Source of the DNA: Prillingera fragicola
Taxonomy: Eukaryota; Basidiomycota; Tremellomycetes; Trichosporonales; Trichosporonaceae
Reading direction: 5' to 3'
Assembly: GCA_002335605.1 (NCBI GenBank)
Contig: BEDY01000008.1
Coordinates: forward strand, 434,001-498,000
Length of the DNA stretch: 64,000 nt
Shown here piece by piece: positions 1 to 11,737 of this stretch; within the stretch, counting starts at the first letter, position 1; every line of letters starts with the position of its first letter. The notes beneath the pieces are model-generated. The model did no database searches and was not told the origin of the DNA. It was given only the letters and a program-made list of their open reading frames with translations. A program made the translations under genes and the position numbers.

Positions 1-1403
1 ATGCAAACCCATCGTCTGACCGAACACGACTCAACCCGGACTATTGGAGGACACGGGGAACAGGAGTGTGACTCCCTAAACCCGGCTGACAGGCGTGTCC
101 ATCTCAGGACATTACAAAAGCAGGCGCCTGAGTGTCAGGCACGACCATGTGCCGAGCCTCTTTTTTCTGACGTGGCAACGACGAGTTGTGTCGTAGTAGT
201 CTTCGTGACAGTGCTTGGGCACAACTTTGGGTGTTTGACGACACTCTCTCGAGCTCTCGAGATGTGTGCATATGTGAGAGCAAAAGAGGAGGCACGGGAC
301 AACGCGTTCGAGAACAAAGGTACTACGCAGCTCAACTTTGCATAGTAGTCGCGGTTCGCAAGCTCACAAGCGCATTCAGAGAGTGAGTAGCGCATTCCTG
401 CTTAGCGTGTATTCTGATTCAAGGCCGCTCTTGACGCGTCTTGAAATGGTCAACAGCGTCTATCTTTGGACGCGCAGTCTGGCCAATGCACAACGCGTCG
501 GGCTGCGTGTGTCGGAGCCGCGGACACATATGGAAACACCATCCGACATGCACGGCTGAAACTGCTTTTGACAGTCATCGATTCCGGCCATTCCTGTCAG
601 TTCACAAGTGGGTTCAGGCTGTAGTCTAGGTGGTGCATGCGTCGCATCGCAACAACGCTGTAGAGGAACAGGCCATTGGCCATTGGCTTTTGGGGTTGCA
701 CGCGTGTCCCGGCGGCGGCGACGGTGATCTGCAATGGCCTCGGAGCCCCCAGTTAAGGCATGGGATTTTGTGCCTGAGGTCTGTGCAATGGCTGCGTTGA
801 TCGGACGTCCCAGACGCCGCAATCGCAGCATTGCTCCGACCTCAGGGATAAGCTCAGGGAAGCGAGGCGCGAGAGATGGGCATCTGAGAGCAGTGTTACG
901 GGGCGCAGAGAAGCGCACGCGAGGCGCCTCAGGGCAGGTCCACCCGTAATGCGGTGCGCGCCACCTGGCAATGTTCTGCAATGTTGGACGAACAGATGGG
1001 CCAACATAGTGAGATGGCTGTCCGTGGATGCCTTTTGGCTGGCCAGCGAGTGCACAGACAGTTATTGCATAGGGGCGAAAAGCTCATGCACGCGTAGGCT
1101 GTGTGTGCGATCCGTGCTGCATGTGTGTGGATCCGTGGGAGGGAAAGCAAGCCACAGATTGCTGTCCAGTACCAGGCCTGCACCGCCTGAATTTCTGCAG
1201 CGCCCTGCGAACGAGTACGGTCTGGTGTCGATTTGACCGCCACCAACCGTCGAAGCCTCCTTTGTCTGGCAGGCAAGCATTGCGACGGCTACGCATACCG
1301 GCGACGAAACCTAGCTTTGTTCTTTACACTCTCTCCCATCTCACACTGCCATACCTCTTTCCAACTCTTTCATCCCTCTTTCGAACTACCACACCATCGC
1401 ACA
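1..1403. other. Intergenic/upstream region with no supported gene
   Basis: No reading frame here shows a recognisable domain or splices into one. The longest open stretch, on the minus strand at about 460-981, is Arg/Pro/Ala-rich and looks like chance in GC-rich DNA. The last 80 bases (about 1318-1400) are pyrimidine-rich and directly precede the glucanase start, so they are probably its promoter or 5' UTR (inference). Confidence 0.6.
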
Positions 1404-3709
1404 ATGGCGTTTGACGACCCCCCGCCCCAGCAGCGGTACACTGCCGTGCCGGGCTTTGAGCGCCCAAACAGCATGGCAAGTCTGACTGCTGCTGCGGCCC
1501 AGTCCCCTGGACAGGCCACCACCCCTCTGTCCGAGTCGGACAGTATGAACCGTGAGTATCGACTACTGCTGTAGACACATGTGCGCACGGGGACAGTTTG
1601 GAATTGCTCGGTTCCAGGGGCAACTGTCTTTGGATCCTGGCACCCAAGGCTCTTGTGCATTCTTGGCCTTTTCTTGGTGCTCAGACTGGTGGTGGAATGC
1701 TGTGTCACAGCAGGCCCAAGGAGCCAAAGGAACCAAAGGAGACAACAATTCTGGATACGCGCGTCGAGAAACGCGCAGCTGGTTGGCCCGGTTACGCTAC
1801 TCTGCGTATCCTGAAAACGAGGGTGGTCAAGGTGTCGCTCGTAGCCCGCGTGCCCGCCTGGATGGCACGAGGCGGAAGGGCCCGTACCTTGTTCACGTCA
1901 CACCATTGGCATCAATTGCTGCAAACCCTCCCCGTGTTCCGTTTCTGAGTCCACCACTCTTGTAACCACCTCGTCGTGCTCCAGAGAGCAAAGCAAGCTC
2001 TACATCACTCTCTTTTACACTCTACACTCGCTCACACACTGCTGCCCCTACAGAACTCGGCGACAACTACGACCCGGCTAACCTCCCCCCGGCTCATCGC
2101 GCTTCCATCTACTCTGACCCTTTCCAAACCGAACGCGGATCTCGCTCTTCCGGATTGAATCAGGACAACGCATCAAACTCGAACATGTCAGGACCTTATG
2201 ACGGGCCATATGGCAACGGACGTGGTCGCCCCTCGCCCGGTGCGGCTGCTGCTGGCGCTGGCGCCGGTTACGCAGCTGGTTATGGCTCCAGTGGTGGTCA
2301 CGGCGGCAACGATGCCTACGGTGGTAACGGTGGCTATGGCGGTAACGGCGGCTACGGCGGTAACAATGGCTACGACGGCTACGAATCGCACCAGATGCAG
2401 ACGGGCACGGCCCACCAAAACATTCCTTCAGACCAGCTCTGGAACATGGACGGCCCGCCCAAGGAGACTTATGGCAGCCGTAACCGCTATGTCGACTCGG
2501 AGGAGAAGGCCACTGCTGGCCGGAAAAAGAAGTGGGCGTTGGCAGCCATTGGTGTGATTGCCTTGATTGTCATTGCGGTCGTTGTTGCTGTCGCCGTCAC
2601 CCAGACGCAGAAGAAGAACAATGGTGGCAACAAGTCGGGCTCGAGCGGCTCGGGCAATGACGCTGTACTGTCCGACCCCAACGACCCTAGCAACTTTGAG
2701 AAAGACTCGAGGCTTCATAATGTCTTCTGGGGCATGGCGTACCAGCCGGATGTGAGTGGCACCGCGCATATTTGACTCGCGCTGACCTCTTTCCAGGGTG
2801 CCATCTTCCCCAAGTGCGGCGCTACGCAGGCCAACGTGACCCGTGACGTTCAGATTCTGTCTCAGCTTACGACCCGTCTCCGTCTCTATGGCGCCAACTG
2901 CAACGTCACCGCGCTGGTCATGCAGGCCATCAAGGACACCAAGGTGGACATGACCATTTGGCCAGCAGTGTACGTCGACTCGAACGAGGACGCCTTTACG
3001 TGGCAGGTCGGAAACATTTCCGATGCCATCCAGACATACGGCGCGGACATGATTGACGGCATTGCCGTTGGTAACGAGTACCTGCTTCTCACAACCGAGT
3101 CGGTCAACGCGGGTGCTGCGTACGAAAAGGCAGTCGACAACCTGTCTGTTCACATCCAGACCATGAACTCGACTATCCAGGGTCTCGGCCTCAGCAAGCA
3201 CATTCCTATCGGCACAGGCGATGCTGGCAGTGTCATGTCCGCGTACCTTGGCGAAAAGGTCGACTTTTTCATGGCCAACGTCCACCCCTGGTTCGGTAAG
3301 CTAGGTGTCGACGAAGCCGCCGCTTGGACGTACGATTTCTTCCAGGAGTTTGACGTTGCACCCTCCCTCCTTGCTTCCAACAAGCCTGCTACCTACATTG
3401 CAGAGACTGGGTGGCCTACCCAGTCCATGTGGGCCAACACCACCAACTCGGGCTCCCGCACGCCCCAGGGTGATGCTAGCACTGCCAACCTCCAGATTTT
3501 CCTCGACACGTACGTCTGTCAGGCCAACGCCAACGGCACCGGCTACTTTTACTTTGAGCCGTTTGACCAGCCCTGGAAGGAGCAGTACGGTGGTGTCGAG
3601 CCATACTGGTGAGTACATTCCTGGACCCTTGATCGTTTGCTAACAACCGACTAGGGGTCTGTTCGACTCTGAGCGCAACATGCGCGACATTACCATTCCC
3701 ACGTGCTAA
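1404..3709 (+). CDS. GH17 glucan endo-1,3-beta-glucosidase, membrane-anchored (BtgC-like)
   Basis: Four exons: 1404-1551, 2054-2751, 2797-3608, 3655-3709; 570 aa. The first ~205 residues are low-complexity, with a Gly/Tyr/Asn-rich tract of repeated GGYGGN-type units. A single hydrophobic segment follows (about residues 209-230, after a KKK stop), then a Gly/Ser linker. The GH17 catalytic domain runs from about 283 to the end. The proton-donor motif GNEY (E376) and the nucleophile motif ETGWPT (E485) are both present. An N-terminal signal-anchor placing a GH17 domain outside is the arrangement of fungal BtgC-type beta-1,3-glucanases, which remodel cell-wall glucan. The first intron is long (502 nt); the other two are 45-46 nt. 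The start is the first ATG after a pyrimidine-rich leader and is in frame through all joins. The family call is firm; the exact substrate is inferred. Confidence 0.92.
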
Positions 3710-5203
3710 GCACCTGCTTGCGACACTGTACAACCTTCCCACACAGCACGAACACTTGCACGTCGCCTCCATCGGCTCGCAACCCAGCCACCAGGCCACA
3801 TTACAGCACCCAAACTCACGGACAATATGCCGCCACCACCCGGCGCGCGCTTTCTCTCACCTCACCCGAACACCCATTGTGCCAGTATCTAGTACCCCTT
3901 CACTCGTCCCATGTCATAGTTGATTGCCAGAGCTGGCTATGTGAGGACTTTTTGAGCTACCAAGAGGAAAATGCCGAGCCAGTCCTAGGTTACCGGCGCG
4001 TGACAATGTCTTACTGACGGGCAGGGTACGAGGCGGCGCGGAATGGGTCCCAATACCCGGCACAGGCCAAGCCCGCCAAGCCGGCCTGTGCCAAGGACGC
4101 TGCCCGCCCACAGCGAGATTGTTCCCTCTGGCCTCTCTGTGCTCCGCTGGTCTTCGTTAATCGCAACGCGCGAACCGGCAAGCACTCGTCATTGTGACCG
4201 GGCACAGCGCGCACAGGACACGGGCTGGACAGTAGCTAGCGTGGACGGGACTGTGACGGTCTGTAAGATATCGATGGATCTGAGTGCTAGTAGTTAGTGG
4301 TCAGCGCGTCGTGGGCCGTGCGTTGCTGGATCTCTTGATCTCTTGCTCAACAAGAGATGAACCGTGCCGCCAGCCTCCGGGTCTTTAGCCATTGAACACA
4401 TCGGTCCATTCTCGGCACAATTAGCCACGATGTCACTCTAAGATGGCCGAGGACATCTTCACACGCGGAGCTCCTCATTCTAACTGCTGTCACCCAGGAT
4501 GTGTCCAGTAGTATTCTCGGTATTGTCCGCTGCATGTGTGCACGTGGCCACTCTCTGCTGTTGCCAGTTGCGCAGTCGACAAGTCTCACCGGCCCGCCTC
4601 TTCGGTGCTCGCGGGCCACGAGGGAGAGTATCCGAAGAGTATCCGACGGAAACGCCCACCACACAAAACAAGCTGAAAAAGTGCGTATCGGTCATTTGGG
4701 ACCACCGTGGTCTTGTGATGCCGAGTTTATCCTGCCCACACTTTTGTTAATAGCCGCATTAGGAGAGTCCGCATAATCTTATCCTGAATACAGTGTTCAG
4801 CAGACCCAGACCCGCACACAGAGTCCGACTTCAAGCCCACTGCCTCATGCTCCGCGCTGCTGCTCCTGGGCTGCTGCTAGTGAGGAATTGAGGAACTATG
4901 TGACACTCGCCGAATCGAGGCGAAATGACCGGTCCAGCAAAAACAATCCCGGAGCAACTGCGCACTATACACTGTCCGCACATTTTATCCGCACCAACTC
5001 TCCACCAAGCCCTCCAGCGCCCAGCCTCAGCTCCACCCCCCTGCAGCTCTCTCTCTCGGCGCGCAGATGGCCGTGGCTTGCCGCGGAGCCGTTGAAAATG
5101 AGCGACACCCTCGCAAGTATATAGCAACAGCTCCCTGGTCAGCCAACCCCACCCCCACCCCCACCTACCCCCTTACCTCACCACGATAAAGGACTGAACA
5201 AAG
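3710..5203. other. Intergenic region, about 1.5 kb
   Basis: No credible coding exon was found on either strand. It holds the GH17 3' region and the promoter of the downstream oxygenase. A C-rich tract of repeated CCCCCA-type units lies at about 5148-5171, in the probable 5' UTR of the next gene. Confidence 0.6.
5118..5123 (+). promoter_or_regulatory. Candidate TATA box of the PhyH-like gene
   Basis: TATATA lies 81-86 nt upstream of the predicted start codon at 5204, just before the C-rich leader. Position and sequence fit a core promoter; the assignment is inference. Confidence 0.45.
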
Positions 5204-6357
5204 ATGGCACCCATTTCCACTGCCGCTACCACGGAGACCGTCACGCCGTCGCCAGCTACGCTCAAGCTGCGTGGCGACGCTACCAAGCCGTCCACGGATG
5301 TGTTTCCTGATCTCGAGACCAAGGGCGTGAGTATCCTGCGCGAGGGAGTGGCAGCTGGCAACGCCGTCCTCGACGGCGTTTCTGCGGGGTCGTTGCCACT
5401 CGCTACTACAGAGGTCTGCAGGAGCTAACACTGGCACAGTACACGGTCGTAAAGTCTGTCATCTCCAAGGAGCGCGCGGACCACTACGTGGACGAAATGT
5501 ACAAGTGGCTCGAGTCGTTTGGCAAGGGTTTCGACCACACCGACAGGAGTACCTGGAAGATTGCCAACCTGCCGACGTTTGACAAGGGTGGACTCTACCA
5601 CCGCTACGGCGCTGGCCACGAGCAGTTTGCGTGGGACATTCGCAGCGAGCCTGGCGTCATTGACGTGTTTGCCAAGATTTGGGGCACCGACGAGCTCATT
5701 GTTTCGTACGACAGTGTCAACGTGTCGCTCCCTCTCGGCGCCGAGCTCGAGGGCGCCCGCAGCGCGCCCTGGCCTCACACCGACCAGTCGCCCCGGCGCA
5801 CCTTCAAGCACTGTGTCCAGGGCATTGTCAACATGTACCCCAACGGCCCAAACGATGGCGGCCTGACCGTGCTCGAGGGCAGCATGCCGCTGTTTGAAGA
5901 GTACTTTGCCACGCACCCCGAGCTCGAGCCCGAGGCCGGCTGGCCCACCGCCGACTGGTGGGGCCACAGCGAGGAGCACCTGCAGTGGTTCTACGACCGC
6001 GGCTGCAAGTGGGTCAAGGTCGAGGCTGGGCCCGGTGACTTGATCCTGTGGGACTCGAGGACCGTCCACTACGGTGCCGCTGCCAAGGGCGACGTGCCCA
6101 GGATTGCCACCTACGTCTGCTACAAGCCTGCACGGGATATGAACCCCGAAAAGCTCCAGGAGAAGCGCGAGTGCTTTGCAAAGTCGTGGGGCACTAGCCA
6201 CGACCCCCTCGAGTTCCGCATCACCGCAGCCAGGTTCAAGCCTCACTGGATCATGGAGGAGGGCGAGAGGACCGTGCCCCGCCAGCCCCCTGTGCTCACC
6301 GAGAGGGCAAAGCAGCTCGCCGGCTTGGTGCCCTACCCTTCGCAGGTCGCGGCGTAG
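5204..6357 (+). CDS. Phytanoyl-CoA dioxygenase (PhyH) family 2-oxoglutarate/Fe(II) oxygenase
   Basis: Two exons, 5204-5326 and 5440-6357; 346 aa. A cupin-type 2-oxoglutarate/Fe(II) dioxygenase core is visible. The iron-binding HxD is H154-T-D156 in PWPHTDQSP, the distal ligand is H251 in RTVHYGA, and R262 follows as the usual 2-oxoglutarate-binding Arg. These are the family's three metal ligands plus the cosubstrate Arg, so an active oxygenase is expected. Fungal PhyH proteins act on diverse substrates (phytanoyl-CoA, secondary metabolites, sphingolipid-like or small organic acids), so the substrate cannot be named. No peroxisomal SKL-type C-terminus is seen (the protein ends QVAA), which argues against a classical peroxisomal PhyH role. 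The intron is 113 nt, and both exons are in frame. Confidence 0.88.
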
Positions 6358-7151
6358 ATGGTGGCAGGGGGGAGCAGTTGTAGGAGTAGTGTGTAGAGTA
6401 TAGTTTAATATGGATGAAAGGATTTTGGTTATTTGGTGTATCAGGTGATGAGTAGGCAGCGGTGCATGCTACCGTGCGCGAGCTCATGATGTGTGTGGCC
6501 ATGTATGGACAGGTGAACAAGTAGTACAAACGTGCCAGTCAAGAGTACCGTAGTGACGGCAGCGGTACCATTTGATGATGCACTGATTCCTCGATTTAGC
6601 ACAGAAATTGCTCTGCCCCGAAATCCGCAGTGTATAGTCCCAGCGCACCACACCAGTGCTGCACCGCCATCTGAGAATAGTCCATCAGCTGTCGACTGGT
6701 GGGGAAACAAGCAGCAGCAACAACAGTAACGCACAGCATGTGTACACGTTCATCAGCCCGATCAACACTCTCACTCTCTCAGTCTTGAGCATACAAGAGT
6801 GTTCACTACTCATCCGTCGCGTAGACTGCGTGCAGCAAAGAACAGGACAGTCCCGAACATTGGCACCCGCCGCGCAACCGTGCCTGGATTTCCGCGCGTC
6901 CGTGTTCCATCTTCCCTTGCCTTCCCCCCCGCACCGCCCAGGTACTCCCACCCACGACGTCTGGCTCGTTCGTTCGCAACAACGCACAGCAACCCTTCTC
7001 CCTCATCGTTTAGCATTGTACACTCTCTCCACGTCTCACTCTCACATCTACAACTGCAACATCAAGCAACCCCTGGCCACCGGTCGCGCCACCACCACCG
7101 CCGCAGCCGACGTCACAACAACAACAAGCCAACCACCCAGGACGCAACCCC
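6358..7151. other. Intergenic region (promoter of the Tvp38-like gene)
   Basis: About 0.8 kb with no convincing exon. The final ~150 bases are rich in CAACAAC- and CCACCACC-like tracts and probably form the 5' UTR of the next gene. Nothing else was recognised. Confidence 0.5.
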
Positions 7152-9298
7152 ATGGCCCACCAGTCAAGCAGCTACCCGCCGGGCAGCACCGCCGCACATG
7201 ATTTTGCAGCGGCGCACCGTGCCCAGAACCCAGGCAGCAGCAGCCGGCCACCGCTACACACATATCCGACGTCGGGGTCCAACGACTCGTCCTCGTCCCA
7301 AGGCCACATTGCAGGCGACCCCTCCGGCTCCCCCACCCAGCAGTATCCAACTTACGCGCACTATGATATGGACGCGCCTATCCCGCGCCCCGCCGGTGGT
7401 GGCGGTGCGCCGGTCCGCCGGGCGTCGACCATCAAGAGCGTGTACGACAGCTCGCTGAGGGGGTTCAACTGGCGGAGGAAAAAGCATGATCATACCGTCA
7501 AGCCCCAGGGCTGGACCGAGGACGACGAGATCGCAGAGCGAGAGTTTTTGGCACAGGGAATGTTCAACTGGAAGGAAATGGCCGATTGGCGCTTCTGGAT
7601 TCGAAAGGAGTGGTGGTGTAAGTGTCCTCGTTGGATGGTGCGGTGACCAGGGCGAAGGCGCGGGGCCTACAGACGCGAAGCGGGGAGAGCTGTCGCGCGT
7701 CGCCGTCCGCGGCGTCGCGACTTGACACGACCCGCGCCCAGTGCCCACGCCACCGGCTGACGGGCTACTTGTGCAAACGATGGCACAGACGCTGACTTGG
7801 CAGATTGGTACGTCGGTGCTGTGATTCTCACAGTCCTCGTCGTCCTCATGACCGTCTATCACGACCAGATTGTCGAGTGGCTCACACCTGCCACCAACTG
7901 GATGAAGAAGTGCGTCGCCTGCCTGTTCGTGGCACCTTCCTGTTGCTGATGCGCACAGCCTGACATGCGGATGGCTCATTCCCATTGCCGTCATGTTTGT
8001 GATTTCTTTCCCACCACTGTTTGGACATGAAGTGAGTGTGGCTTGCGGGGCCGCCGTAGCAGTCTGGCGTATGTGAAGAAGGACAAGCACTAACAGGCCA
8101 GATTGTGGCGATTCTCTGCGGTATCGTTTGGGGCCTCTGGGTAGGCTTTGCGATCGTGGCCGCCGGAACGTTCCTCGGCGAGGTGAGTTTTTGTCGCTGC
8201 GAGCGTTGTTTGTTAACGTCCAGGTTGGCAACTTTTACGCCTTCATGTACTGCCTGAGTGGCACTGCCGCCAAATACGAGAAGAAGAACATGAGCTACGC
8301 GTGCCTTGCACACGTTGTGCGTCATGGTGGATTCATGATTATCGTCTGGGCGCGTCTGAGTGCGATTCCTGGGTGAGTAGTAGTCTCTGTGTGGACGCTA
8401 ACGTTGCAGCCACTTTACGACGGCCGTCTTTGCGACCTGTCGAATGAACATTTGGATTTTCTGTCTCGCCACCATCCTCACCATGCCGAAGCAGCTCATT
8501 ACTGTCTATCTCGGTGTCATTTTTGTCGATAAGGCCAAGAACACTGATACGAGCGGCGGCGACAACAAGGAGAAGATCATCTCCTACACCGTCCTCGCAG
8601 TCGGTGTCGTGATTACAATCTGGGCAGCATGGTACATCTACGCGGAGATGAACAAGGCCCGCGTCCTCGTGTGGCGCAAGCAACGTGCCCGCATGGCGGC
8701 CAAGGGAATTGCGCTCAACACGGTTGGTTACCATGACGCCACCAACGCGCCGTACAATGAAGAGACTGTCGGCATGCTGGCTCCCCCCGGCGGTGTTGGC
8801 GGCCTCTCGCCTTCTGGATCCCCAACTCCAGGCGGCCTGCGTCCCCCTTCGCACCAGCAATTGCGTCAGAGCTACGTCAACCCCTACGACATCAAGTGAG
8901 CTCTCCGCGCCGTCCTCAGCTAACAAAACAGGTACAAGAAGGAAGGCGACATGTCCGTCTATCACCTCGACACGGTGACTGAGCGTATACAGTTGGAAGA
9001 AGACGTAGCTTCCCACCTCGCCGCACGCCGCTCCCCGCCACCCCAAGGCAGCGCACCCCCAATGCCCTCCCTGAATGCATCCTTCCCCACTGCGCAGCCT
9101 GTCGGCGCCAACCTGCGCCGCGACCCCAGCACGGCCAGTACATGGAACGCCCCGCCTCCGCAGGCCATACCCTCTACGTTCCCCCAGGCGGCGCCGCATC
9201 GGCCCCAGCCGCCTCCGCAGGGCTTGGCCCCGCTCTACGAGGCCGAATACGAGACGAACACGGGACAGAGGCAGCGACACTACGGTGGTGTCGTCTAG
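7152..9298 (+). CDS. Tvp38/TMEM64 (VTT/DedA) family Golgi membrane protein with long tails
   Basis: Seven exons: 7152-7617, 7804-7909, 7959-8031, 8102-8182, 8224-8372, 8410-8895, 8932-9298; 575 aa. After a ~155-aa hydrophilic, Pro/Ser/Gly-rich N-terminus ending in basic RRKK and an aromatic WKEMADWRFW patch come about five hydrophobic segments. They contain the SNARE-associated/VTT core: PPLFGHE, TFLGEVGNFYAF and RLSAIPGHF. A Pro-rich cytosolic tail of roughly 190 aa follows. VTT proteins (yeast Tvp38, human TMEM41/64) sit in Golgi/ER membranes and, in animals, scramble phospholipids. Yeast Tvp38 is 337 aa, so the tails here are unusually long. All six introns join in phase. The downstream POT transporter gene is convergent, with only 162 nt between stops. 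Confidence 0.87.
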
Positions 9299-9460
9299 CC
9301 AGTCTCAGCCATACCCACCGGTCATACCACCCTGCCTTGCGAAAAAGAGGTATTCAACATAGAGTTTCGAAGTGGAGTGCGTGCCTTGCTATTGTAGATT
9401 AGTGTCCTCGTGTCGAGATGTATGCAACGCTCGCGATGTGGTACAACAGTACATCAGACT

Positions 9461-11436
9461 CTACTCCTCGATATCCTGGTGCCGGGTTGGGCCTGGTTCT
9501 TCCAGATACCTGAACGCGCGCCAGACAAAACCGCCAGCCACCAAAGTCACGACCGCCTACGGCGTCAGCGCTGCCGCATCGCAAACTCACGGTAATCAAG
9601 AACGGCCACACGAGTGCCGGATCCCGCATGAGCGGCAAGAACATGAGGACAAGCAGCGCGCTCGTAGCCTGCATGAACAAGAAGAGGGCGTTTACAATAC
9701 TGCGCAAACTCGGCGGGGACATGGTATACCCCAGCTCCATGGCGGACACGACTGCAATACTCTCAGACAAGCCCGTAAGGAGTGGCGCGGGGAGGACGAG
9801 CCACGCCGAGAGCGGGGACGGGCGGCCGTCGCATGTCGTAGCCTCGTACCCGCACGGCGAGGTCTTGTAGACTGCGAGCTGGAGGCCGGCGCACCACAGC
9901 ATGGCGACTGCGGCGAGGATGAAGCCGGCGACGACGCGGCGGACGGGGCCAAAGGCGATGCTCCGCGCGGCGAGGTAGGGGTACAGAAACTTGTTGAGGA
10001 GGGGGATGGAGACGACAATGGCAAAAGGGTTGGCTTTCTCTAGGACGTCGTTGGGGATACCGTGCGTCGTCATTGAGCCCGCTAGGCTTGTCATGAGAGC
10101 GTTGAGGCCGCCGTCGGCGACGTTGTAGATTGTAAAGAACAGAAAGAGCTTTACGGCCTGCAGGGCTTGGACAAGGTCGGGCTTGTCGGCGCCGTGGGCG
10201 GTGGGGCTGAGGGCTTGCTCGGCGTCCGCTCTGTCTGCAGGCGTGCCGTCGAGGGGCAAGGGGAGATCCTCGTCTGGCTTTAACCCCCTGCGGGTAACCT
10301 CCCTCCTGGCGAGCTGGATGGCGTCGATGAGCGCCGACGAGGATGGTGGCGCGGCGGGCGCAAGACGCGGGTATACCGCCCAAAGGATCGGCGGCATGAG
10401 GAGAAACATGATTCCGGGAATGAGAAACGCAAACCAAAACCCGACATACTTTTCCGCAAAAGTCGAGCCAATGGCAGCAAACGCGCCAATGTTGATCGAG
10501 TGGTAGTAGGCCGACATGATGCGCTGGATGGTCTCTTCTCGATCAATGATGACTTTTTCGCCACCAATGCTCGTGACATAGTCTTCAGTCGGGCGAAACT
10601 GCTCTGCCATGAGCGGCGCAATGTTTGCCTTCAACAAGCCTGTCGTCAGTCACCGTCGAGCACGATTCTCACCTGTAGAGCCGCCAAGGAGCAGCAGAGA
10701 GATGATGAACGGGCCTACTGCATGCCCGCCCAGCAACACGCTCGGCAGCGCGGCATACACACTCAATACATGCGCAAGCGCTGCCAGCGCCGTGCCAACG
10801 ACAATGGTGCGAAACTTGCCCCATCGCATATCCGCCAACGCGCCTCCTATCTGCCGGTCAGCTCCGTCCAGCTCTGAGGCACTCACCAACGGCGTCGTGT
10901 ACGCCATCACATTGAAAACGCCCACCAAAGCACTCGCAACCTGCAGGCCCTTCCCCAGAGCGCCAGGGGTGTCTATCCCTGTTCGACCGGGCACGGGTGC
11001 GCCAGTGCTACTTCCTGGTGGTAGTGGGCGTTGTATAAAGTTGGCAAACAGACCACCGACACCGTAGTAGCTTGCCCGTTCCGCAAACTCAACTGCTGCA
11101 AGGGTGTAGCTCGTCCATGGCACTGGGGCGGGAATGTGTTTGAGGACTAAACGTTGGGAAGCGGTGGGGGCAGGGCCGGGGGTGGTGGGGTCTGGCTGTC
11201 AGCAACGAGTCAGGTTGCGAGCGCATTCGCTTGGAGTAAGCAGCTACTGGCTTATCGAGAATTAAATCTCCAACACAAGAAAAGGAGCTCTGGCACGTAC
11301 CGTATTGTATCCTCTCCACCTCATCATCCTCAAAGCCCTCATCGCCGTGCCCATCAGGCGGCACAAGCTCATATCCCCCCTCACCCTGGGTCCGCTCGCC
11401 GAGATCGCGCCAGCCGCGCTGCGCTCTTGCCCACAT
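9461..11436 (-). CDS. POT/PTR family proton-dependent oligopeptide transporter
   Basis: Exons on the minus strand: 11436-11301, 11122-10887, 10850-10673, 10639-9591, 9556-9461; 564 aa. The signature EFAERASYYG lies just after the first intron. TTPL|IGGALADMRWGK is restored only when a 36-nt intron (10851-10886) is removed. A second cluster, FFTIYNVADGG, precedes the C-terminal transmembrane half. This is the 12-helix major-facilitator fold of fungal Ptr2, which imports di/tripeptides with protons at the plasma membrane. The start is uncertain. I use ATG at 11436, giving a ~46-aa leader; a longer N-terminus could begin near 11635 (MTMKAITNPGAK), but I found no intron joining it in frame. A hydrophilic loop of ~50 residues sits between the two halves, as is usual in POT proteins. 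Confidence 0.87.
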
Positions 11437-11737
11437 CCCAGCAGTTCCCGAATGCTGACCACAGATAAGGGGGAAAGGAGGCCAATTTGCACGCGAGGTT
11501 GATAGGAATAAGTGCGATGGGAACGCGGGGGCTGGACGAGATGGTCGTTGTTGTCAGGGACGGAGTGGAGGTTGGATGTGGAGGTGTATTAGAGGTGGAA
11601 GATGGCTTGGCACCTGGGTTTGTGATGGCTTTCATGGTCATTGTAGAATGTAGAATACATACAGAACAAGCACTGTATGTGTATTATTACTTAAACGCTT
11701 CTCTGTCATTTCGTAGAGTGTACACTATCTTGTCGCG

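Noticed and set aside
460..981. 173-codon minus-strand open frame at the left edge
   Set aside because: Arg/Pro/Ala-rich with no domain, no partner exon and no splice logic.
2428..3285. 285-codon minus-strand open frame
   Set aside because: Antisense to the GH17 catalytic exon; no domain.
5425..6246. 273-codon minus-strand open frame
   Set aside because: Antisense shadow of the PhyH-like exon 2, which has intact catalytic motifs.
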